NCBI GenBank assembly: GCA_002256935.1
Contig: NCGL01000015.1
Coordinates: 1-51,292, forward strand
Direction of reading: 5' to 3'
From: Bdellovibrio sp. 28-41-41
GTDB lineage: Bacteria > Bdellovibrionota > Bdellovibrionia > Bdellovibrionales > Bdellovibrionaceae
Length of the DNA: 51,292 nt
Under the pieces are notes generated by a model, which saw only the letters and a list, made by a program, of their open reading frames with translations, made no database searches and was not told the DNA's origin. Each line of letters begins with the position of its first letter. Within the stretch, counting starts at the first letter, position 1. Positions 15,990 through 24,219 of this stretch are shown here, piece by piece. The translations under genes were made by a program, and so were the position numbers.

Positions 15990-16685
15990 ATGGAAAAACA
16001 AATGCCAACGGATTTGGTCAGTTTCAAAAATAAAACAGCAACCAAAGTAAATATTTCAATGGACTTTTTGAAGTCAATGTCGTCTCGAAGATCCATAAGA
16101 GAGTTTTCTAATGAAAAAGTAGATATGGAAATTATTAAAAACGCAATTGCCACAGCGGGAACGGCTCCCAGTGGAGCCAACAAGCAACCATGGTTTTTTG
16201 CAGTAATTACTGATCAGTCAATGAAGAACTCGATAAAGGCCGCAGCGGAAGACGTCGAGTTTAACTTTTATAATAAAACGGCACCTCAATTTTGGTTAGA
16301 TGATTTACGGCCGTTTGGCACTTGTCCCCTAAAGCCTTATTTGGCTGAGGCGCCGGTACTAATTGGTATTTTTTCGCGCACAAATGTAGAGACAACAGAA
16401 TTAAGCTCTAACAAAGCCTATTATCCAATTGAGTCAACGTGTATTGCGACCGGATTGCTTATTACCGCCCTACATCTTTCTGGACTAAGTACTCTGACTC
16501 ATACGCCTCGGCCTCTCAGCTTCCTAAATGGAATTCTAGGGCTAAACAGTAGTTTTAAACCGCTGATTATTTTAGTTGTAGGATACCCGGCTAGTGGAAA
16601 AAAAATACCTTCGATTGATAAAAAGTCGCTAAATGAAATTATGAAAATATATGAAACGGAGGACGCCGATAAAATATCTGTGTAG
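15990..16685 (+). CDS. Nitroreductase-family flavoprotein, iodotyrosine-deiodinase-like
   Basis: A 231-residue FMN enzyme. SSRRSIREFSNEKV is the FMN-binding N-terminal motif; GTAPSGANKQPWFFAV, the lid-like NFYNKTAPQFWLDDLRPFGT, GLLITALHLSGLSTLTHTPR and FLNGILGL match the iodotyrosine deiodinase branch more closely than classic nitroreductases. Bacterial members reductively remove halogens from halotyrosines in vitro; their physiological substrate is not established. Protein start 15990 has a GAAAGGG site upstream; a later methionine (16059) would trim the N-terminus. Divergent from the LysR regulator, which probably controls it. It is first in a row of plus-strand genes up to 19848, each separated by 0-66 bases. 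Confidence 0.88.
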   Translation: MEKQMPTDLVSFKNKTATKVNISMDFLKSMSSRRSIREFSNEKVDMEIIKNAIATAGTAPSGANKQPWFFAVITDQSMKNSIKAAAEDVEFNFYNKTAPQFWLDDLRPFGTCPLKPYLAEAPVLIGIFSRTNVETTELSSNKAYYPIESTCIATGLLITALHLSGLSTLTHTPRPLSFLNGILGLNSSFKPLIILVVGYPASGKKIPSIDKKSLNEIMKIYETEDADKISV

Positions 16686-16751
16686 AATGATAAAAATAGT
16701 TAACGTGTTTGGTCGAGATAACGTTTTAAAAATTAAATTTAAGGAAATAAT

Positions 16752-17183
16752 ATGAATACAAAATTTTTCAAAACCCTTTTGGTTTTCGTTTTAGTTGGAT
16801 TAGGATCTAGTGCGCAAATTTTAAATAATTCAGTCGTAGCTAGTGGACAATTTATGGGATCGGATAGTATGCATAAAGCTCAAGGACAGGTTGCCTTGGT
16901 AAAAATGAATCAAGGACTATATTTAAACTTAGCAAAAGAATTTAAGGTAACCGAAGGACCTGATCTTTTTTTAATGTTACGTAATTCTCGTAATAGTAAG
17001 GTTGGTATGTTCATTGTGAATCCGCTTAAACAATACTCTGGTGCGCAAATGTACAAGGTGAATTTGACTGAACAAGATTTAATTAAATATGATCAAGTAA
17101 TCGTTTACTGCAAGCGTTTTTCGGCGTTGTTTGGATCTGCGGCACTAACATTTAATCCGAAAGCTTTTGTCGGTTACAAATAG
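16752..17183 (+). CDS. Secreted DM13-domain protein
   Basis: A 143-residue exported protein: signal peptide (FFKTLLVFVLVGLGSSA), then a single DM13 domain over nearly the whole mature chain. Signature parts are SGQFMGSDSMHKAQGQVALV, EGPDLFLMLRNS, a YKVNL strand and the closing VIVYCKRFSALFGSAALTF with the family's conserved cysteine. DM13 has been proposed to bind cofactors and carry electrons or hydroxylate in the envelope, but biochemical evidence is thin. It sits 66 bases after the nitroreductase and 40 before the barrel gene, so it likely belongs to the same transcription unit. Confidence 0.82.
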   Translation: MNTKFFKTLLVFVLVGLGSSAQILNNSVVASGQFMGSDSMHKAQGQVALVKMNQGLYLNLAKEFKVTEGPDLFLMLRNSRNSKVGMFIVNPLKQYSGAQMYKVNLTEQDLIKYDQVIVYCKRFSALFGSAALTFNPKAFVGYK

Positions 17184-17223
17184 TTCTGAACTTGGGTTAG
17201 TTAAATAAAAAAGTGGAGATTGC

Positions 17224-18090
17224 ATGATTAGGATTCGTAGTTCAGGTTACAAAAGTATAATTTTATTTATTTTAATTTCGATCCGTTCTTTTGGATTGGT
17301 TACTGGATCTTCAGTAATAAATGAAAATGAAAAGCGAATTGAACTGCGAGTTACCCAAGAGCGGGGAAAAGTTGAACCAAACGAAAATCGGGCTTCTTTT
17401 CAATCCGCTAAAATCGATATTAATCAGCTGGCCTATACTCAAAGTATTGGAGAGATTGATGGTTGGGGGAAAGATCACTTTTTTAAAATAGACTATAAAG
17501 CATTCACTAGTGGCGAGGAATCAGTATCCAATCAGGAATTCTATGCGCGTGATGAAGGGAAGGCTCTGACATTGTCGTACGGTTTAAGTTTTGTTCATGA
17601 GCTTTCACACGTTGTTAGTTTCTATCTCAGTTTTTCACCTTTGGTAGATTTTAATAAAAAGAAATTTTCGGTTCCCCGAATTGATACTTTTTCTTTTGGA
17701 ATTCCAGTTAGCATCGAGCTTTCCAATCTTTGGTTTTTAGAAATGCTAACTCACTATGGCTCTGGGCTTTCTTCGGACCAAAACTCCTATTTAAGCTTTT
17801 CTAACCAAATAGGGTATCGATTCATCGGTGTTACATCGCGACCATTTTTTGTGAAGTATGGTGTCTATGCGGAACTGGATACCAATGAACGTAGAGATGC
17901 GAACTATGACCAAGCATTTTCACCGACAGGGACTAGTGATCGAATACGATCGATGAAGTATGGCACAATCACAGGTCTTGATTTTGATTTCGACCGTTTT
18001 TATATTGGTTTAACTTATGTGCAGAAACTCGGTGGATATGATGCTCCGGCTACGAATGCCATTTCGTTTTGGCTGGGCGGAAAATTTTAA
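17224..18090 (+). CDS. Candidate outer-membrane beta-barrel protein
   Basis: A 288-residue protein with an N-terminal hydrophobic signal (SIILFILISIRSFGLVTGSS) and a body of alternating hydrophobic/polar strands rich in Tyr, Phe and Ser (FFKIDYKAFTSG, HVVSFYLSFSPLVDF, RFYIGLTYVQKLGG). It ends in phenylalanine (ISFWLGGKF), the usual C-terminal signature for BAM-dependent outer-membrane insertion. The strand count suggests about 10-12 strands, a small porin or receptor. No specific family is recognised. It abuts the CcdA-like gene with no gap (TAA directly followed by ATG), so the two are coupled. Confidence 0.65.
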   Translation: MIRIRSSGYKSIILFILISIRSFGLVTGSSVINENEKRIELRVTQERGKVEPNENRASFQSAKIDINQLAYTQSIGEIDGWGKDHFFKIDYKAFTSGEESVSNQEFYARDEGKALTLSYGLSFVHELSHVVSFYLSFSPLVDFNKKKFSVPRIDTFSFGIPVSIELSNLWFLEMLTHYGSGLSSDQNSYLSFSNQIGYRFIGVTSRPFFVKYGVYAELDTNERRDANYDQAFSPTGTSDRIRSMKYGTITGLDFDFDRFYIGLTYVQKLGGYDAPATNAISFWLGGKF

Positions 18091-18807
18091 ATGATTTTAG
18101 GTTATTTATTATCGTTTATGGCTGGGGCATTAACGACACTGTCACCCTGCGTGCTACCGATTTTGCCATTCGTGCTTTCCTCTGCTTTGAGTAAAAACAA
18201 GTTTGGCCCTTTGGCCCTGAGTTTTGGGGTAGTGGTTTCGTTTACTGTTACGACTATTATAATAAGTTTAGTTGGACATCTCTTTGGATTTTCTCCCGAT
18301 AGCTTGAAAATATTTGGAGCTGTGTTTTTGTTTTTAGGGGGCATATTTTTTCTGAGTCAAAATCTGTCAGATAGACTGACCGAGATGCTTGCTAGGCCAA
18401 TGCAGGCTGTAAATAATATTCAAGTTAAAGAATCGCAATGGTCATTTTGGGGTCTGTTTTTAAGTGGACTGGTATTGGGAATAGTTTGGACGCCATGCAG
18501 TGGCCCAAGCTTGGGAATCGCAATTGGTTTTGCCACAAAGGCAGAAACGATTGGGCAGGCGGGCCTTCTATTGTTCGCTTTCGCTTTGGGATCAACAACG
18601 CCATTGCTAGCGTTAGCTTATGGCGCTAAATCACTTATGGCCAAGGCAAAAGCGAATATTAAAATCATTTTTGTAATTAAAAAGGTATTTGGATCTCTTA
18701 TGATAATAGCTGCTCTATTGATGCTGACGGGTCTTGATAAAAAACTAGAAGCCAGAATAGTAAGTAGCTTACCAGAGTGGTGGATTGACTTAACAACTAA
18801 ATATTAA
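18091..18807 (+). CDS. CcdA/DsbD-type thiol electron transporter
   Basis: A 238-residue inner-membrane protein with six predicted helices and the two cysteines of the CcdA/DsbD transmembrane domain: C20 in LSPCVLPILPF and C136 in WTPCSGPSLG. These proteins pass electrons from cytoplasmic thioredoxin across the membrane to a periplasmic thiol protein. No cytochrome c maturation genes are nearby, so the likely recipient is the secreted thioredoxin-peroxiredoxin encoded 18 bases downstream. It starts directly after the stop of the barrel gene. The role in this pairing is inference from domain and position. Confidence 0.88.
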   Translation: MILGYLLSFMAGALTTLSPCVLPILPFVLSSALSKNKFGPLALSFGVVVSFTVTTIIISLVGHLFGFSPDSLKIFGAVFLFLGGIFFLSQNLSDRLTEMLARPMQAVNNIQVKESQWSFWGLFLSGLVLGIVWTPCSGPSLGIAIGFATKAETIGQAGLLLFAFALGSTTPLLALAYGAKSLMAKAKANIKIIFVIKKVFGSLMIIAALLMLTGLDKKLEARIVSSLPEWWIDLTTKY

Positions 18808-18825
18808 AGATACAGGAGATGTAGA

Positions 18826-19848
18826 ATGAATAACCAGATTATGAAAAAGATTATTATATCCGCATTGTTGCTATACACAGGACTAGGGAATGCATCGACG
18901 GCTTATAATAAAGATACGTTTGAAGCAGCGAAAAAGGGTGGAGAAAAAATTCTTTTACATTTTCACGCAGAATGGTGTCCGACATGCAAAAAACAAGAAA
19001 AAGCTTTAAACGAAATCGAATCTGCGGGTGATCTAAAACCGGTTCAATTGTTCGTTGTGGATTTTGATAAAGAAAAAGATTTGAAGAAGGACCTTAAGGT
19101 CAATGCCCAATCTACATTTGTTGCATTTTTGGGAGGCAGGGAAGTAGGAAGATCAAGCAGTGTGACCGACAAACAGAAAATCAAAGAGTTTATCGACGAA
19201 AAATTGAGAAACGTAAGTCTAAATGAACAACTAGGCGCCATGAAGGAAGCATCTGGCAACATGGTGCCCGCGGATAAAAAAGAAAAAATGATGGCCTTTG
19301 CCCAGAGTTTAGAATCTAAACATTTAGAAAAAAAAGCGCCAAAGGTAGGGCAAAAGCTGAAGCCTTTCTCTTTAACTGATAGCGTCGGAAATGTGGTGTC
19401 CTTAAAGGAGCTAATTAAAACTGGTCCAGTCATGATCGCGTTTTATAGAGGATCATGGTGTCCCTATTGTAATGCTCAGCTGAATGATTTGCGAAATAGA
19501 ATAGACGAATTGAAAAGTAAAAACATTACCGTGGTCGCGATATCACCTGATAACCCAGAAATAACATCGGGAGTAGCTGAGCAAAAAAAACTGCCCTTTG
19601 TAATACTGTCTGACAAAGATAATAAGTATGCGCGGTCACTGGGTCTTGTATTCTCTGTTCCGGACGACTTAAAGAAAATTTATATGGAATTTGGAATTGA
19701 TTTGCAAAAGAGCCAAGGCAATAACTCTTGGGAGCTTCCATTGACGGCTACTTTTCTTGTGGGAAAAGATGGAAAAATTATTTATAGCTTTGTAAATTCT
19801 GATTACACGAAACGCGCGGACATATCAGAAATAATTAAGGTGCTTTAA
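18826..19848 (+). CDS. Secreted thioredoxin-peroxiredoxin fusion
   Basis: A 340-residue exported two-domain protein. After a signal peptide (KKIIISALLLYTGLGNAS; ATG 18841 is an alternative start) comes a thioredoxin-like domain with C51-PT-C54 (FHAEWCPTCKKQ). A linker of about 50 residues leads to an AhpC/TSA-type domain (about residues 175-340) with C212-PY-C215 (YRGSWCPYCNAQ). Peroxiredoxins reduce peroxides; having the reductase-like domain on the same chain lets it be recharged directly, with the CcdA-like protein as the electron source. A GAG-rich ribosome site precedes the start. It is the last intact gene of the redox block, followed by a ruined GAF-domain gene. Confidence 0.88.
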   Translation: MNNQIMKKIIISALLLYTGLGNASTAYNKDTFEAAKKGGEKILLHFHAEWCPTCKKQEKALNEIESAGDLKPVQLFVVDFDKEKDLKKDLKVNAQSTFVAFLGGREVGRSSSVTDKQKIKEFIDEKLRNVSLNEQLGAMKEASGNMVPADKKEKMMAFAQSLESKHLEKKAPKVGQKLKPFSLTDSVGNVVSLKELIKTGPVMIAFYRGSWCPYCNAQLNDLRNRIDELKSKNITVVAISPDNPEITSGVAEQKKLPFVILSDKDNKYARSLGLVFSVPDDLKKIYMEFGIDLQKSQGNNSWELPLTATFLVGKDGKIIYSFVNSDYTKRADISEIIKVL

Positions 19849-19883
19849 GCAACGAAGACATACTTTAATAGAAAAATAGCCTA

Positions 19884-20088
19884 ATGTTTGAAATTAATCA
19901 AAATTAAATCGACTATTCTAATGCTGAAAAATTTTGGGATGAGCTTGTTTCTGAAGCTCAAGGGATGATTGTCAGATAGTGCTGGAAATTTGCTTGGCGT
20001 TTTTGATTTGGATTCGCCAAGTCCCGAGCGATTTACTGAGGCAGATAAAGTAGGAATTCAGAAAATGGCTGACTTGATTTCAAAGTAA
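19884..20088 (+). pseudogene. Ruined free methionine-(R)-sulfoxide reductase (GAF domain)
   Basis: From ATG 19884 the frame gives MFEINQN, a stop, then IDYSNAEKFWDELVSEAQGM, like the N-terminal helix of fRMsr enzymes. After another stop, the next frame gives GNLLGVFDLDSPSPERFTEA followed by DKVGIQKMADLISK and a stop at 20086, the unmistakable C-terminal end of such a GAF domain. About 80 central residues, including the catalytic cysteines, are gone. The intact enzyme reduces free methionine sulfoxide in the cytoplasm, so the loss removes one oxidative-repair function next to the redox block. Confidence 0.65.
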
Positions 20089-20105
20089 TTGGAGATCCCC
20101 TTGTT

Positions 20106-20129
20106 AGCCCCGCTGGGGGGCTGTCTTTT
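20106..20129. terminator. Terminator between the fRMsr remnant and the DUF302 gene
   Basis: Stem AGCCCC (20106-20111) with GGGGCT (20117-20122) then GTCTTTTA. It overlaps the 3' end of the converging DUF302 gene by a couple of bases. Confidence 0.6.
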
Positions 20130-20547
20130 AAAAATGTGTAATGTCTTTTAATTTCCCTTCCATTTTTTCAAGGATCTTTAAACTATCTCCTGACACTTGC
20201 TTTTCCATCGCCGCAATTGGCGATCGATAACTGACACTAACTTTGAAGTCCTTAGACTCTGTGACAAGAATTTTTAGCGGAAGCTCTAATGCTAATTGCT
20301 GATTTTGTAACATTAATTGGGTCCCGACTTGCGGGTTGCCAACAAGTAACAAGGTTGTGCGGGGAAGATTTAAGTTTATGTCTTTAGCATTTTTACTGTG
20401 ATCAATAATGTGCATCACTTTTAAACCAGACTTTTCCACTTTCTGAGTCACCGCGGCCAAAGTTTCTTCAAAACTGAGTGTCTCGCCTGCGCTTGATAAA
20501 AGCCCATTGAATAAAATCACGAAGATGAATTGCCATTTTCTTTTCAT
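20128..20547 (-). CDS. Secreted DUF302 protein
   Basis: A 139-residue exported protein: signal peptide (WQFIFVILFNGLLSSAGE), then one DUF302 domain: FEETLAAVTQKVEKSGLKVM, HIIDHSKNAKDINL, TTLLLVGNPQVGTQLMLQNQ and LALELPLKILV all follow the family pattern. DUF302 proteins are small alpha/beta folds of unproven function, often found near redox or sulfur genes. It lies 11 bases downstream of the YeiH gene on the same strand, so the two form an operon. Its 3' end meets the terminator at 20106. Confidence 0.85.
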   Translation of the reverse strand: MKRKWQFIFVILFNGLLSSAGETLSFEETLAAVTQKVEKSGLKVMHIIDHSKNAKDINLNLPRTTLLLVGNPQVGTQLMLQNQQLALELPLKILVTESKDFKVSVSYRSPIAAMEKQVSGDSLKILEKMEGKLKDITHF

Positions 20548-20558
20548 ATAGTTCTCCT

Positions 20559-21485
20559 TTAAAATGAAAACGTTTTAATAAAATAAAGACTTAAAATACT
20601 GACTAGTATCCAAACGGAAACCCCATGGATCATCGGCTTAAAACCTACATTTTTTAAATTTTCGATCGAAAACGTTGTGCCCACAAGAAATAAACTTAAT
20701 GAAAAACCAGTTCGCGCGAGATTAGAAATCGGCTCTTTGAAAGTTTCAAGTGACGAAAAAAATGAAAACAGTCCGGCCATTGTTAAGAATCCTAAAATAA
20801 ACCAAGGATAGGTGATCGCGCCGGATTCGCGTCCACGCGTTCGTTTAACAAAATACGAAATTATAAACGTTACAGGCACGATCCACAAAGCGCGAGACAA
20901 TTTGAACGTGGTGCCGGTGCTCAGCGCCTCGGCACCATACTGCATGGTCGATCCCACCACCGAGCTTGTATCATGAATGGCTAAGGCGCTCCAAAGCCCA
21001 AACTGATATTGTGTCAAACTCAGTTCTTTACCAAAGAAAGGAAAAATAAAAAGAGCTACTGCATTGAGCACAAAAACAATGGCCAGAGAAATACTGATCT
21101 CATCTGCTTTAGACTTGATGGCAGTGGACACCGCAGCAATGGCGCTTCCCCCGCATATGGCAGTGGCGCACGTAATAAGTAACCAAGAATCACCTTTCAT
21201 TTTTAACGCTCGTGCAAACAGATACCCTAATATAAAAACTAAGACCAATTGAACGGACGTGATCGCTAGACCTTTGAATCCGTGTTCAATAATTACGCTC
21301 AAGTTTAGACCAGAACCTAATCCAATGATTGACCATGAAAGCAGTTTTGAACTTATTTTTTTAACTTCCTTTGGGGAAGGGTTGACTCGAATTAATCCTA
21401 AAATTAGGCCGAGAAGCAGCGATAGGCCCGCGTTAATTTTAAATAAAACAATGGCCATCGAAACCACCAGATAAATCAACTTCAT
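20559..21485 (-). CDS. YeiH-family (UPF0324) membrane protein
   Basis: A 308-residue membrane protein with about nine or ten helices and the UPF0324 signature TCATAICGGSAIAAVSTAIK, plus GLWSALAIHDTSSVVGS and SLSLFLVGTTFS. YeiH proteins are annotated as putative sulfate/sulfite exporters, with little direct proof. It starts the operon with the DUF302 gene. In other bacteria such genes often sit divergent from a LysR regulator; here that place is taken by a LysR stump at 21672, so control may have been lost or passed to the paralogous LysR at 14979. Confidence 0.88.
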   Translation of the reverse strand: MKLIYLVVSMAIVLFKINAGLSLLLGLILGLIRVNPSPKEVKKISSKLLSWSIIGLGSGLNLSVIIEHGFKGLAITSVQLVLVFILGYLFARALKMKGDSWLLITCATAICGGSAIAAVSTAIKSKADEISISLAIVFVLNAVALFIFPFFGKELSLTQYQFGLWSALAIHDTSSVVGSTMQYGAEALSTGTTFKLSRALWIVPVTFIISYFVKRTRGRESGAITYPWFILGFLTMAGLFSFFSSLETFKEPISNLARTGFSLSLFLVGTTFSIENLKNVGFKPMIHGVSVWILVSILSLYFIKTFSF

Positions 21486-21627
21486 ACCTGAATCATACCC
21501 GCGGCCAGTGTTTCGTTAATACCCACAAACAATCCAGAAACTATATATGCACCGTCAATCATTGGTCCTCCACCTGAACTGGATCTATCGAGGAAAATAT
21601 TCCTTGGGTAGACTAAAAAAAACTTTA

Positions 21628-21648
21628 CTATATCAATATTTGTTATAG
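21628..21648. promoter_or_regulatory. Candidate LysR operator beside yeiH-like gene
   Basis: Palindrome CTATA-N11-TATAG with an internal TATATCAA that also occurs in the site at 15878. It lies between the YeiH-family gene and the LysR stump. An AT-rich run of GATATATA repeats follows (21648-21669). Confidence 0.4.
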
Positions 21649-21671
21649 ATATATATAGATATATATATCGT

Positions 21672-21752
21672 ATGAAAACATCTTTGTTTGATCATATCGA
21701 AAAGCTTCCTATTCTTTTAGAGGTGGTGCGCGTCCGTTCTATTGGGCCGTAG
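21672..21752 (+). pseudogene. Stump of a LysR regulator
   Basis: ATG 21672 opens a 26-codon frame, MKTSLFDHIEKLPILLEVV then RVRSIGP and a stop. It aligns without gaps to the start of the LysR protein at 14979-15866 (DHLEKLPIFLEVVKTGSI), with about 13 of 18 residues the same. The rest of the gene is absent: the next gene's 3' end lies 46 bases on. It was probably the divergent regulator of the yeiH-like gene. Confidence 0.7.
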
Positions 21753-21798
21753 GCGGTCACTTGTACTCAAGGGATTCTTCACTATTCCAGATTTTCCG

Positions 21799-23370
21799 CT
21801 AAAGGGTTTTAACCCCGTATGGATAATAGGTAGATGGCTTGTTTTGTTTGGCGCGGCCGTCATTGAATTCGATTAAGGCGGCCGAGAAACTGTCGCGTAT
21901 TTTTTGCTGGAGATAGACATCCAGAACTGGGCCGATGGGGTTTACGATCAGTTCTACCGCACCGATGTTCATATTGGTCGTTTTGAAATTAATCGCAAAT
22001 GTAAGGTTTTTGTAATCTTGAGTCGGAAGACCTTCGATTAATCGTTTAACGAATAATTTTTCAATCGTTTCCCCATGGGTCGACATTTCAGATCGATGAT
22101 GAGACTGTTCAATACCGGCTGGTATGACAACGACGCGCTGGCCTTTGATCAATGGACTATTTAGAAATGACGGGATATCAATTTTGCTTAAATCTTCGAT
22201 TACGCAATCATCGCCGCGGCACTTAGCGCCCCATTCTGTTTCCATAGTCTTGCGGTATAAACTGATTTCGTCGGTGACCTTTTTTTCTTCCATGCGATTG
22301 TAAACTAGGAATTCAAAAGGAGAACTTGCTTTAGCCGCGGCAATCGCAGTCGCAAGCTGATTGGCAGAACCCATGCCTTTACGATCGATCACAATGCCGC
22401 CATTGACGGCGTTTTCTAGCGTCACTACAGTTTGATCGACGACGAAAAATTTTGGGTTCAGTAAATCAACAATTTCGGCGTAGATAGACAACAATTCGCT
22501 ATGATCTTTTGTGATATCAATATGCAAGTTTGCTTGAATGGTCTTTCTGACTTCCTCTGGGTCCGATATTTTTCTTAAAATTTCAAAAAGCTCAAGTTTT
22601 GGAACTAAATTTCCCGTCATTTCCTCTTTCTGAAGCAGTGATGATAATTCTGGTATTTTAGCTATGCGCTGGCGGTTGTCTTCAGCATGAAATAGTAGTG
22701 TCGTTAGTTTCTTTTGAACCAACGGGTTAGAATAGTGCGTAACTATGTTAGGGCCAGATAACTTTCGCGAGATGCGTGCCGAGAAATAGGCTTCATCGGC
22801 AGTCCGCCCAACACCCATTCGGAACCACTCTTCGATTTTATCAGAATCGCGAAATAATTTTTTTGATTTTAGCATTAGACCCAAGTTTTCTTGAAATTTT
22901 TCAAAAACGGCATCGACGCGTTCCAAGTCGGCCTCTGTAAAGCGTTGTCGTGCATCAATGATGATTGTTAAACTTTTGCCATCCGTGTAGGTTTTAAAAG
23001 AAACTCCCAAATCAAAATGCCCATAAATCCATCTTTTGATTCGCGTAAGGATATAAGAATTTGCAAAATTATCGATCGAGGTAATTAGATCTTTGTCGTT
23101 CAGAACGTCATTAAGAAATTTCAATTTTGAATTTTCAAATTCAATCACGATCCGGTTTGGTCGCCCGGTTTGGATGTCTCCTCTGACGAACTCTTGTCGA
23201 TCAATTTGATTGGTGACTTCATAATGAAGAAAATCTTTTACCAATTGGGCCCTGTGGAAGGCCGCTTTTTGTCCACTATAAAACTCTAGGCAAGCGCGTC
23301 CCACCGAGGCATTTAGTGGCGTCGAAAGAAGGATTGATGCGGTAATAAGAGCCATCATTAGGGAGTTCAC
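21799..23370 (-). CDS. Large secreted protein, unknown function
   Basis: A 523-residue protein with a signal peptide (MALITASILLSTPLNA, cut before SVGRACLEF). The mature chain is soluble with mixed alpha/beta predictions and several cysteines (RACLEF, KCRGDDCVIED). No family is recognised. The N-terminal hundred residues carry FRGD-like charged segments and FDLGVSFKTYTDGKSLTIII, strand-like; the middle third is helical and Leu/Lys-rich; the end (HHRSEMSTHGETIEKLFVKR) is His-rich. It could be a degradative enzyme of unseen type or an envelope structural protein. It stands alone, tail to tail with the LysR stump. Confidence 0.75.
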   Translation of the reverse strand: MNSLMMALITASILLSTPLNASVGRACLEFYSGQKAAFHRAQLVKDFLHYEVTNQIDRQEFVRGDIQTGRPNRIVIEFENSKLKFLNDVLNDKDLITSIDNFANSYILTRIKRWIYGHFDLGVSFKTYTDGKSLTIIIDARQRFTEADLERVDAVFEKFQENLGLMLKSKKLFRDSDKIEEWFRMGVGRTADEAYFSARISRKLSGPNIVTHYSNPLVQKKLTTLLFHAEDNRQRIAKIPELSSLLQKEEMTGNLVPKLELFEILRKISDPEEVRKTIQANLHIDITKDHSELLSIYAEIVDLLNPKFFVVDQTVVTLENAVNGGIVIDRKGMGSANQLATAIAAAKASSPFEFLVYNRMEEKKVTDEISLYRKTMETEWGAKCRGDDCVIEDLSKIDIPSFLNSPLIKGQRVVVIPAGIEQSHHRSEMSTHGETIEKLFVKRLIEGLPTQDYKNLTFAINFKTTNMNIGAVELIVNPIGPVLDVYLQQKIRDSFSAALIEFNDGRAKQNKPSTYYPYGVKTL

Positions 23371-23778
23371 ACTGATAATGCTTTCAAAGATGCCAAGCCG
23401 GTTTTTGAGGTCTAATTCGTCATATCATTAGACAGTGGAGGTGAATCAAGTATATTGGCTCGTTTAATCAAGTACTTATCGTCTCGACTCGGACGACATA
23501 GGAAACGACTAATAAGGTTCACCCTGGTGGTTTTAACGCTTTTGCTACCGACAAATAGAGACACTGTCTCAGGTCGAGACCCCGGAGTGGAACCGGGATT
23601 TAAATTAAATTTGTATAAACCGATAGTTTCATAGATGAAAAGGGATGCCGTCGTATTTGTAATTTGGTTTGTAGTCGTCTCTGTGCCGCTGTCGATCTTA
23701 ATGGCGAAACACAATTTGTCGTTTTCTATCGATGTAAAATCAAGAATAATTTAGAGCGTCGCTATGTTCAAAAGATGA
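23371..23778. other. Gene-poor stretch with one short hydrophobic open frame
   Basis: No recognised gene. A 39-codon plus-strand frame from ATG 23635 to TAG 23752 has one membrane-like segment (VFVIWFVVVSVPLSILMAK); it has no ribosome site and might be the first helix of the ruined chemoreceptor that follows. A weak hairpin CCCGG-N7-CCGGG lies near 23581-23597. Confidence 0.35.
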
Positions 23779-24210
23779 ATATCATGGGTAGTTGGTTCAG
23801 TCATTGAGGAACTCAAAAGTTTAACGTTGAGTATTCATTCGTCGTCGGCAGAATCGACCTCGCAGAGTCAACAATTGTCGTCGTCGTCGCAGGAGCAAGC
23901 GGCTGCTGTTCGGCAAACGGCCGCATCGTTAGAAGAAATAAATTCGATGGTGAAACTGAATACTCGTTATGCGAACAACGCCGTTCGTAGTTTATCACAA
24001 AAAAGCGCACAAGCGGCGAAATAAATCTCATCGGCGACCGAAGAGCAGTCATTAGGAATTGCACAAATTAAGGTAGCCGTTGATAAGATAGATGAATCGA
24101 CACAGAAAAATGCGAACATAGCGCAAATGACGAATGAATCGTCGCAACAGATCTCGTCGCAGATTAAAAAACTCGATCATTTAGTTGAAGAATTGTTAAA
24201 AGCCTCGTAA
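23779..24210 (+). pseudogene. Ruined methyl-accepting chemotaxis receptor
   Basis: A single frame from about 23794 to 24210 reads as a chemoreceptor cytoplasmic bundle: SSSSQEQAAAVRQTAASLEE and INSMVKLNTRYANNA, a stop (24022-24024), then ISSATEEQSLGIAQIKVAVD, KIDESTQKNANIAQMTNESS and the closing helix before TAA 24208. The conserved hairpin tip that contacts CheA/CheW is missing, as are ligand and membrane regions, and a stop at 23776 closes the frame upstream. It is clearly decayed. The remnant ends nine bases before tsaE. Confidence 0.85.
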
Positions 24211-24219
24211 TAAGTAGGA

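Noticed and set aside
14652..20100. Integrative island bounded by tRNA-Arg attachment sites
   Set aside because: No integrase gene and no copy of the tRNA 3' end were found downstream. AT-richness alone is not enough.
21645..21670. ATATATAGATATATATATC tract as a microsatellite or replication origin
   Set aside because: Too short and imperfect; there are no DnaA boxes or dnaA/repA-type genes nearby. It more likely belongs to the LysR-type control region.
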